Part shown: piece after piece, positions 55,455 through 64,000 of the stretch | Numbering within the stretch: the stretch's first letter is position 1 | Layout: every line of letters starts with the position of its first letter | DNA from: Maratus speciosus | Lineage: Eukaryota; Arthropoda; Arachnida; Araneae; Salticidae | Direction: 5' to 3' | Length of the DNA: 64,000 nt | NCBI GenBank assembly: GCA_963932465.1 | Contig: OZ010793.1 | Location: forward strand, 367,564,459 to 367,628,458 | The notes under the pieces: generated by a model | Told to the model about the DNA's origin: nothing | Databases searched by the model: none | Seen by the model: only the letters and a program-made list of their open reading frames with translations | Position numbers and translations under genes: made by a program

Positions 55455-55625
55455 TTTTTCCAAATTTAAAATTTATAATGTTTGAATCTTATTTAAAGCT
55501 TCATTCATAAATGTTTGTATCTTGTCTTAAATCTTCGTTTATAATTACTTCATTTAATAATTCGTTGTTCCAAATTTAAAATTTATAATGTTTGGATCTT
55601 GTCTTAAAACTTAATTTATAATTTA
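55455..55625. repeat. Two ~55-bp direct repeats
   Basis: TTCCAAATTTAAAATTTATA-ATGTTTG.ATCTT occurs at 55458 and 55568, with similar T-rich sequence between. Short and simple; no function inferred. Confidence 0.6.
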
Positions 55626-55652
55626 TATATTTAAAATAGATGATAATTAACA

Positions 55653-57387
55653 TAAGGTAAAGCAAGGAGAGTTCGCGGGGTAGGAGAGATCGCGCACAAA
55701 GAGATTCGACGGGAAGGAGTAAAGTGCGCGCAGCGACTACAGGTAGTTGTACAGCAGCATAAGTGCAGTGTATACATGAATGTGCACATTTCTTGTTCCA
55801 AGCGTTTTGGATAAAGCATTGCTATTTTGTTTTGTTTTTCGAAAGTAACTGCTTCAATTTTCATAACTGTTCGTCAGAATTTTTATAGAATGTCAGTAGT
55901 ACAAAATATTTTGAACTTAAACGATTTCTTAGAAGATACTAGCGTAGACTAAGCATGCGAATACCAAAAATTCGTTTTAGAAGTGGCCATGTTTAAATAA
56001 AAGGCCACGCAATCTCTCCTACCAAAATAGGAGAGTTTGCGCATCAGCTACTTAGGAGAAATGGTGCATTTTCCCATAAGTTTTAATGCTAGGAGAGATT
56101 ACGCAGCTTATTAGTAAATTTGCATGAATTGCAAATTACGTTTAAAACATATGAATGAATTGATTTTGAAATAATTTTTGGAAAAACCCATAATTATTGA
56201 AACTAAATTTGGCAACAAATTAACTTGAAAAAAAAAAAAAAAACTTTTGCAGATAAAACTTTTGTTAATAAATTAATAATACAGTTGTTATTAAATTAAT
56301 TTTATGTAATAAATATTTAATAAATTAATAATATTTAATAAATTAATTAATTATTTATATATTTTTTTTAATTTATGAACAGTTAATTTGCCAATAAAAT
56401 AATTTTGTTAACTAAAATAAATTTTCTAATGACACCTACAATGTTTTGGAAAAGCTTTCACCCATTCCAAGTAATTTAATGCCATCGAAATCAAAAAGGA
56501 AGCAGAATGCAACTAATGTTACTGGCACACAAAATATACATGAAAAAAGACTTAAGAAGAATGCCACTACAAAAAACAGAAAAAAAATACAGAAAAAAAA
56601 GAGCTGAAAATAAGATGCTTCCAGAAAAAGTGGGATAAAAGAACTGATGGAAACAAAACGAAGGTCAATGAGGATGAGTGCATTGAACATCTGGAACTGT
56701 ACCAGGAGACAACTTCGACCAGTGACTGAATTCAATGTATTGCTTGTTGCAGGTGATTGCACGAAAGCTGCACGATTTACTACAATAACTGCCTCGATTG
56801 TGGACGACGAGAACTTCGGTTAGCAAGCAAAATACATTAAAACTGTTTAAATGAAAATGAAGTAATTTTCAAGTTAAACATGGTATCAAGTAAATTAGGG
56901 TTATTTTGTAATCTTAGTAGGGCTTGCTTTTTCTGATATTTTAATCTTCTTCTTAAATTAAATTCTTTATCTATTGTTAAAATTCTTACTTTTTTTATTA
57001 TTTAAACATTTGGTTGAAAATTTCACTCCTAATACAATAACATTTACTCACAAAAACCTTACAACAATGCCATTTAAGTGTAATTATTATTGTTAACAAT
57101 TTAATTGTAGTTATTATTAATAACAATCTCTTCTATTCATGTGCGCAATCTCTCCTACCCATGTGCTCGATCTCTCCTACCCTGTAAGGAGAGATTGCGC
57201 AAAATAGTTTTTTTGGTTTTATTACTGCTGTTCTATTAAATTACAGCATAACACAAAATAACAATGAAAATGCATAAAAAACAAATGAAGTCAAAATTAT
57301 TCATGCATAGTTTATCAAAAAATTGATATATAGATTTTTTATTATTATTCTTTTGAAATGTGCGCAGACTCTCCTAGCTTTACCTTA
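55653..57387 (+). mobile_element. TA-flanked DNA transposon with GGAGAGATTGCGCA subterminal motifs
   Basis: The ends TA-AGGTAAAGCAAGGAGAGT and the complement of TA-AGGTAAAGCTAGGAGAGT differ at one position. GGAGAGAT.GCGCA-type motifs recur in both directions near both ends (~55.68, 56.02, 56.09; 57.14, 57.17, 57.19 kb), as transposase-binding arrays often do. The interior keeps a short transposase-like tail. Probably pogo-related by TA target and that tail. Confidence 0.7.
56440..56760 (+). pseudogene. Possible pogo-type transposase C-terminal remnant
   Basis: The reading VLEKLSPIPSNLMPSKSKRK continues into a Lys/Asn-rich basic tail and a stop. Downstream pieces are in other frames. The PIP plus basic-tail pattern is seen after the DDE domain of pogo/Tigger transposases. 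No catalytic motif survives here, so the call rests on context and weak wording. The 108-aa minus-strand ORF over the same bases is a hydrophobic antisense reading. Confidence 0.35.
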
Positions 57388-57406
57388 TTTTATAGTAGTA
57401 ATATAT

Positions 57407-58140
57407 ATATATATATATAAGTAAACTTATAATAGCTCTGATTTCTGAAAAAGCTAACAAGCTTCGCCTGCTACGCTGGTCATTTTCTCCAAACAAATCT
57501 TAAATCAAACGAGATACTATATCAGTGAATTTGTTCTTTTGTTTTAAAGAAATGTGGGCCTTTATCTAGAATGTCATTTCGCATTGCTAAAAATGATACG
57601 TTTTTATATTTTCTAATGTGTCAGACCAAATTTTGGGCTGCTAAGCACCAAATATTTTAGTTGATAATTTGCAGTAGAATTTGATAAAGACTGATAGAAT
57701 CACATGCAATATACAAAAATATCTCTGAAAAATTATCTAACTAATGATGCAAGTCTCGCAAAAATCCTACCAACAGAACTTTTTAAAAGTCTAATCATTC
57801 ATAATCGTGTTCACCTGATTATAGAACTTTCCTCTATAATTATGTAACTAAGCAACGTTTAGAGCAATATGTTACATGCTAAAACTTTTACTGAAAAATC
57901 ATTTAACTGACAGTGCATATGCATATTCCATCAAATATTGCTAATCTTTCATAACCGGGATCATCTTATTACATTACTTTCCAACATAATTCTATAACTA
58001 AGCAACGAAGAACGATAGGTTACATATTAAAACCTTAAAAATTATCTAACAGTGCAAGTTCCATCAAAATCCGTTCAGCAGAACTCGAGTACTAAGCAGA
58101 TGGAACGAAATTTTCATTTGTATTTATATATATATAGTAG
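57407..58140 (+). repeat. AT microsatellite followed by ~155-bp degenerate repeats
   Basis: An (AT)n run is followed by GCTTCGCCTGCTACGCTGG. Then two to three units share TAATC.TTCATAA.CG, CTATAATT.TGTAACTAAGCAACG, GGTTACATATTAAAA and TTCCATCAAAAT. It ends with CCGTTCAGCAGAACTCGAGT and TATATATATATAGTAGATAA. The order recalls tails of dispersed arthropod repeats. 58141-58729 holds nothing I recognise. Confidence 0.45.
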
Positions 58141-58729
58141 ATAATACAAGTAGATAATCTTTCCACCACATAAATTAAAAATAATTAACTTTAAAAAAAG
58201 ACACTTGCCACAATAAAAAAGCTAAACTATTAAATTTATTCTGCAGATACACGTGAAAAAAATAAGGACATTTTGTTTCCTCTTTTTTTTATGATATAAT
58301 AATGAATGACTAATTCACATCATGATCGGACAACATGGAAAATCATGTAATAGATTTTCCTACATGCTTCACAAATTGGATGTAAAGAGTGATATCCCAG
58401 TGAGTGACATTTGAAAGAAAATGTTGCACATTCATGTATCATTAGGTTCATCTGACCTGGGGCAAGATCGAAAGAAAGTGAAGATATAGGAAGTGATTTC
58501 AATGGATGAAGAACTCCGAGCGAAAAAAAGGAAGTTCCCCGGATAAATGAAGCCTACGGGAATAAAACAATTATCCCATTCTTAATCGTCCCCATTCTAA
58601 CCTAATGTGCTGATTTCTAATGAATATTTTGATGAGAAATTAATATTTACAAAAAACAAATCAGTTCATGGGATATGAATGATTTTGTTGATTTATTCTA
58701 CAGTGGAGTGTTGCATTCTGTCAGGTAAA

Positions 58730-59105
58730 CCAATTTCGCTAGAACCCGACCTGACCCGAGTTGACGCTAATTTTTTACCTTGCAGGTCGGGTTGACTTTA
58801 TATGGTTCATGTTCAGATCGGTTTTGGATTGAGTTTTGATTCTTTCGGGTTGGATTCGGGTTGACCCGATTTTTCAAAGTAAAATCCTGAATAAAAAAAA
58901 AAAACTAAAAAAAAACTAGATATTTGAATATTAATGAGTGTATATGTACTCATTTCTATATGTAAAAAAAATAAAATTGATATTAGAGACATAAGTATAC
59001 CAACAAATCTATCCAAACTTATCCAAAATTGCATTAAAATATGGATGTATTTTCTTTAACGTCTGGTTTAGGTCGGTTTCGGTTCTGTGTCGGGTTTTAA
59101 GTTTA
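58730..59105. repeat. Decayed element with CGGGTTGACCCGA-type end clusters
   Basis: AACCCGACCTGACCCGAGTT at left and GGTCGGTTTCGG, GTGTCGGGTTTTAAG at right are inverted, GC-richer clusters around an AT-rich core. Further copies (GGTCGGGTTGAC, CGGGTTGACCCGA) lie between. It resembles the subterminal clusters of the hAT-like element at 32.8 kb in style, not in sequence. Ends not defined. Confidence 0.4.
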
Positions 59106-59172
59106 CTTTAAGCATGTTTTTTTAATTCTCCGAAAATTATACAAGAACTCAAAACACCATTTTCCCCTTGCT

Positions 59173-59936
59173 TTAAAACAATTTAACAAATTGAAGATTA
59201 AAGACTAAGTGCTTTTGGTCAAACTTCACACGATAGAGCAGGATTCTAGTGGGAAAACATATAATCCGAACGCAAATGAACTCTCCATTTCTAATTGAGA
59301 CAAGGAAAATCGAAAAGTTTTGTTTTAGTTCATGTAAACTATTTTATAATTGTATATGTATTTTATTTTTATTTATTTATTTATTTATTTTGTCATAAAA
59401 GGTCCTCTGCACAAAAATTGAACCAAATTTTTAAAAGTTTACAATTCAATTTGTTATATAAACAAATAAAAATATTTTAATAAAGTTAAACTATTATAAT
59501 AATTATGGTTGCCAGTTTATCCCAGAAAAAAAGGGAAGGTTTTCATTGACAACAGCTAGTTTTGTTTTTATCGCACTACCGTTCATTTTTCATAGCCTAC
59601 TAAACTATGTTGAATGTGCCAAAAATATTTTCGTTAGTTAGTTTTCTTTAAAACAAGTTATTAATTAATAGATTTAATCATTATTTTCCAAATTCCAATT
59701 TTGACGCGCTACATTTTTCTCTCCGGCGATTAAATAAGAAAGAAAACAGTGATGAAATAAGTAACATGGTCGTAAGGTAGCTCATAAATTTCTGGATAGT
59801 AACTTAAAAAATAGTTCTACTTTTCGTCAACAGATGTAGCCGAGCCATTTCAATCTTGTAAGAATTTTCAAACAAATGTGTGAAGTTTGACCAAAAGCAC
59901 TAAGTCTTTACACTTCAATGTGTTAAACTGTTTTAT
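59173..59936. mobile_element. DNA element with ~58-bp TIRs
   Basis: 59199-59231 and 59878-59910 are inverted with 32 of 33 matches (GTGCTTTTGGTCAAACTTCA). The match continues outward through ATTGAAG, TTTAACA and TAAAACA to ~59173 and ~59936. The 764-bp interior has no recognisable gene. No target duplication is evident. Confidence 0.75.
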
Positions 59937-60009
59937 GGAAATGAAAAAAAAATCGTGTTTTAAATTCTTGAAGCTAATATGCTCATTCTTACGGTTTGAC
60001 GTTACGTCA

Positions 60010-60850
60010 TTCTTATTTTTGTTTTTAAAAATGATTGAGACAGGTAAGCATAATTTATTTATTAGAATTTTTAAATTAGTCATATTTTTGTTTTTAAAAA
60101 TGATTGAGACAGTTCAGCATCATTCCTTTATTAGAATTTTTAAATTATTTACATTTTTGTTTTTAAAAATGATTGAGGCAGTTCAGCATCATTCCTTTAT
60201 TAGAATTTTTAAATTATTTACATTTTTGTTTTTAAAAATGATTGAGGCAGTTCAGCATCATTCCTTTATTAGAATTTTTAAATTATTTACATTTTTGTTT
60301 TTAAAAATGATTGAGGCAGTTCAGCATCATTCCTTTATTAGAATTTTTAAATTATTTACATTTTTGTTTTTAAAAATGATTGAGACAGTTAAGCATCACT
60401 TACTCATTGGAATTTTTTAATTATTTATATATATATATATATATTAAATGACTGAGACAATTAAGCATAATTTATTTATTAGAATTTTAAATTAGTTATA
60501 TTTTTGTTTTTAAAAATGATTGAGACATTTCAGCATCATTCCTTTATTAGAATTTTAAAATTATCTATATTTTTGTTTTTAAAAATTATTGAGACAGTTA
60601 AGCATCATTGTTTATGGGAATTTTTTAATTATTTATACATATATATTTTAAATGATTGAGACAGTTAAGCCTAATTTATTTATTAGAACTTTAAATTAGT
60701 TATATTTTTGTTTTTAAAAATGATGGAGACAGTTAAGCATCCTTTATTTATTAGAATTTTTAATTAATTTATATTTTTGTTTTTAAAACTGATTGAAACA
60801 GTTAGGCATCCTTTATTTATAAGAATTTTTAAATTATTCATATTTTTGTT
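60010..60850. repeat. 69-bp minisatellite, about a dozen units
   Basis: The unit runs ATTTTTGTTTTTAAAAATGA-TTGAG.CAGTTCAGCATCATTCC and then TTTATTAGAATTTTTAAATT. Units from ~60120 to 60330 are almost identical; outer ones diverge and lose phase after 60430 near an AT run. Because 69 is divisible by three, one frame stays open (59887-60420) and reads as a 23-residue repeat (FLFLKMIEAVQHHSFIRIF). I treat this as a by-product of unit length. Confidence 0.9.
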
Positions 60851-60859
60851 TTTTAAATT

Positions 60860-62180
60860 GTTGTATGGTAAGTTTATAAATAACCATATGAATACGTTAC
60901 TTATGACGTCTTCATATTTATTACAAAAGAACTATTGAATTTTAATGTTCGATATCATTTTTTTTCGGTGTGTGCGTGTGGGGAAGGGGGGGGGGGGACA
61001 CATTGTGCATATGTGTGTAAGACTGTTTTGGGACAGTTGCTCAAAATAGCACTTTTTGACTTAAAAATGACTGTAAATAAATTGAATTTAATACTTTTTA
61101 GTTTAAAATAATAGGAAAATATGAATGTTTCTTAATTTCGTATCTAATACTCGATAACAAGCCACTGTCAGGAATATTTCTATTATACCGGCTTTTAATA
61201 TTTACAAAGTATGTTTTCATAAGAATTGGAATTTAATAGTAATCTGCGTGTTCTAATTAATAATTACACGTCACATCAAGCCTTCAGTTAATAATTACTT
61301 CAAAATTTCTTGAAACTTGCTTATTACTCAAAAACACAATAACATAATAAAAATTACATTACAGTACGGCGAAATAACTTTGTGTTTTCCTTCTGCTGCT
61401 AAATCACAATTTTTTCTTCTAATTACTGTCGAAATAATAGCGCAGTTGTTTCTTTATAATTACGTTTGAAAACTAAAAAATCAGATCACTGATATTGAGA
61501 ATATTAGGGTAAGGCCAGCTGTAAATCTAACAGCATGAAATGTGATGGATTTGTGTTCTTAATTGTAATAATTTTTTCAGGAAACTTTGCAATCAGTTAC
61601 AATTATTTTTCATGAAGAACATGATAAAAATATTGTGAAAAGATAATCGCTATACGTAATTATACGTTTGTAATTTTGATACATGAAATATAACTACAGA
61701 CAAATCAACAAATAAATAAACCAATGTTAGCAAAGAACTTCATAAGGTTAACACGAGACCAGCAGGTCGGATAACTACAAAAATCAGGATTAAATGATGG
61801 CTCAAATACTATTTATACAATGTTTCTTTTGAAGGACAATTAGATTTTCATGATTTTAACAGAATTTCTTAATCGTGTTGAATTAAAAGTACTAAAAAAA
61901 CGTACAATTGAAAATAATCGGTCTAATATTAAAAAGTAGCATTAAAAATGATAGAATTCCTTCTTTTAAAAGCAATGTTGAATTCCGGGGGTGAACCCAG
62001 AGGAGACAACACCCAACCCCCTCCCCTGGGGCTTCGAAATGAGGAGTTCAATTTTCTGTTTAAATGTTTCGATCATTAAAAAATATAATAATTATTATAA
62101 AAAAAATAGTAAAACGGAAGCATGAAACAGTTTTAATAGTTTTATAATCAGTATAGTAGGTAATATTGCACAAAACAGGC
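60860..62180. other. No recognisable feature
   Basis: AT-rich with a G run near 60988 and a GC-richer patch at 61986-62030 (CCGGGGGTGAACCC..CCCCTGGGG). No ORF, RNA gene or repeat partner. Confidence 0.45.
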
Positions 62181-62189
62181 ACTTTCCTG

Positions 62190-62795
62190 GTCCGTAGGAT
62201 TCCGTACTTAAAAAGTAACAACGGAACAATTATAAGATCTCTCCTGTGTCTGTCTGTCCGTCTGTCACAGCCCTTTTACTCGTAAACTATGGAACGTGAA
62301 GCTCAAATTGGCTGAAGTAATAAAGGCTATTAACACACATATTTATAGGTTATTAACCATTCACTATATTTAGGGAAAATGTAAAGGGGCTAATTAAGTT
62401 TCTTGAAAATAATCTTTTCTTTGTATATCATGTGAGAAATTTCGTAACGCCGAATTTAAAAATACATTTCTTTTTATTTTAGGTATTATATTTTGAGAGA
62501 TATCGTCGAAAATGTAATGCAAAAATATGTCCCCACCCCTCTGTTTCCGAATCTACTTAAATTAAAATTATGAAAAAATTAGGGGTAGTAGAAGTTAATT
62601 TAAACCTTACAGGAAAACTATAGCGATTACTCTATCTCACATAGTTTTTGAGAAAATGGTATTTTTCCGTTACACGTAAATTTCGATTTTCAACAATGGA
62701 GTCGAGGAGCGCCGGAGGTACCTATCGTCGCAGAAGTATAAAAGGATGGTTGATAATGATTTTAGAAAAAAAATTGTCTGTAGTTAGCCGAGATA
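62190..62795 (+). repeat. Hairpin + GTCY repeat remnant (locus e)
   Basis: A hairpin TTCCGT/ACGGAA (62200-62226) precedes TGTCTGTCTGTCCGTCTGTC at 62250-62270. ACAGCCCTTTTACTCGTAAA then begins the block also found after GTCY at 54.4 kb. Tandem units are not clear. It ends near the TTAA element at 62796. Confidence 0.5.
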
Positions 62796-62799
62796 TTAA

Positions 62800-63047
62800 C
62801 CCTTAAAGACACGGACTGTTTGGACATACATAAAAACACCGGCGGCCGTACTCTATGCGCCATCGGCTTTTAAAGACTAGATAACAACTTTTAATAACAT
62901 ATTTGTGTAATGCACTGTCCAGTAGTAGTATAAAAGCAATAAACCTCAAACTGTTAAAAACAGACTAATTTAATTAGAATTACTGTAGGATTCGCGACTA
63001 GTTTGCATTGAGTAGCTCTCTCAATACGCCACCCGAGTCTTTAAAGA
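62800..63047. mobile_element. piggyBac-like MITE with TTAA ends
   Basis: Left TTAA-CCCTTAAAGACACGG (from 62796) and right, inverted, TTAA-TCTTTAAAGACTCGG (to 63051) match at 13 of 15 after TTAA. The ~250-bp element has no ORF. It is similar in design to the TTAA MITE at 6313-6522. Confidence 0.7.
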
Positions 63048-63157
63048 TTAATTAAAAACCTATCTGGGAAAACATGGCACGAACCAAGGTGGCGTTGTAA
63101 AATTTGCATCCTCCTTTCGAAGCGCGCTTAGCACAATGGTAAGTGAACAAGGGTATG

Positions 63158-63953
63158 ATGTAATCATACGTTTGGCCTAATTTATTAATTTAAATGTATT
63201 AAAAAGTAATTAAATCCCCTCTCTTTTAATGTTTATTCCTTCAGTCTTTTTATTTTAGCGAAAACACGCTTTTGCTCTGTCAAAATTCAATATCTTTTAC
63301 TCTATTTTTATCCCAGTTTAAAAGGTCATTCTTTCAAGCAGATGTGTTAATTTAACTCATTTTGGAAAATCAATTTGATAGATTTATGGGGTTTGCAATC
63401 ATGAAAGGAAATTACTTTTTAGATTATCTTCAGTTTCACTTATAATGCCGTAACGTATTGCAGTTATCATAACAACAAAGGCAGAAAATAAAGTTATTAT
63501 GACATATCTGCGATGTCTTCAACTACTTTAATTTAGGACTGCCCAATATGTTGGTTAATGATGACGTCGCCAATTCTGGTTGACCCTTGGCAGTTTTTGT
63601 TTTAAATTTTAGAATGCATTTCTTCGTAACGTAAATTTTAGTTGGCGCACCATGACTCGATTTGGAAAATGTTTTCTGGCTGTGTAAGCGTCACTATTCC
63701 TCTATTTCTTCATCTGAGAGGTCGTAATTAGCAATTCTGGTGGGGAGCCACCTCATCTTACTCATCAAATAAAAATCTTTCCATGGAGTCGAACTGTGAA
63801 TTATTGAGTATTTGATTTTTCAGCATTCTCTCATATTTCAGGATTGGAGCCTTTGCGGTCTTAACGCAAAATGTGATAATATATCAGATATGTACGATTT
63901 CACGGCTTGGTACAAACTCTCTCCATTTCAAATTGACAATTTACTTCACTATA
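63158..63953 (-). repeat. ~0.8-kb dispersed repeat, copy 2 (inverted partner of 9.8 kb)
   Basis: Reverse complement of 9797-10607 at ~95% by eye, including CAATCATGAAAGGAAATTAC, GTCATTCTTTCAAGCAGATG and GATGACGTCGCC. Its end at 63953 (CTTCACTATA) and start (TGATGTAATCA) agree with copy 1 to within a few bases, so both copies share the same boundaries. Confidence 0.75.
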
Positions 63954-64000
63954 AAGGGATTTGTTTTAGGTAGACTGTAAAAAGAAAAGATTATTATTAC

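Noticed and set aside
59887..60420. 177-aa ORF with a 23-residue repeat
   Set aside because: It is the direct reading of a 69-bp AT-rich minisatellite; no domain and no conservation pressure visible.

Overview
The window looks like an intergenic, repeat-packed stretch of an AT-rich arthropod genome. A chelicerate such as a spider would fit, but the sequence does not settle this. There is no bacterial signature. I see no intact host gene, no tRNA or rRNA, and no operon-like layout. Almost everything recognisable is transposable-element sequence, much of it nested, plus degenerate tandem repeats. Coding capacity is limited to retroelement and transposase ORFs, nearly all broken.

Layout. 1-5 kb: ancient tandem repeats and small inverted-repeat elements, two with clean 8-bp target duplications. 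5.3-8.7 kb: a 3.4-kb inverted-repeat unit holding a TA-flanked pogo/Tigger transposon, which itself holds a TTAA-flanked MITE. 9.8-10.6 kb: one copy of a ~0.8-kb repeat whose inverted partner sits at 63.2-63.95 kb. 10.7-11.6 kb: a probable solo LTR. 11.8-15.5 kb: two long-TIR elements, the second a decayed pogo-like transposon with a hAT MITE in its right TIR. 16.7-22.3 kb: degenerate tandem arrays. Two of these carry a hairpin plus a GTCY-type microsatellite, an architecture reported for Helentron-associated elements.

24.9-31.5 kb: a near-full-length non-LTR retrotransposon on the minus strand. It has a gag-like ORF1, then endonuclease-RT-RNase H, and is bounded by an exact 19-bp target duplication. 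A related copy of its target repeat at 32.3 kb preserves the empty site. 32.8-34.2 kb: a hAT-like element with GGGCCGGGCC subterminal arrays. 35.75-38.9 kb: a TIR-bounded element carrying a broken gene of a high-copy, unnamed arthropod protein family.

39.0-48.6 kb: a 9.6-kb interval bounded by inverted, TGACGTCA/GTCAC-rich ends. Inside it lie a Penelope-like element (RT plus GIY-YIG) split by a TTAA MITE, a putative hammerhead ribozyme just 3' of that element, and a higher-order minisatellite. 48.6-64 kb: a ~300-bp-unit tandem array, Helitron-like fragments, more long-TIR and pogo-like elements, a 69-bp minisatellite and TTAA MITEs.

The nesting gives relative ages. The host repeats and degenerate arrays are oldest. 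The LINE, the TTAA MITE in the Penelope element and the hAT insertions are younger, because their target duplications are still exact.
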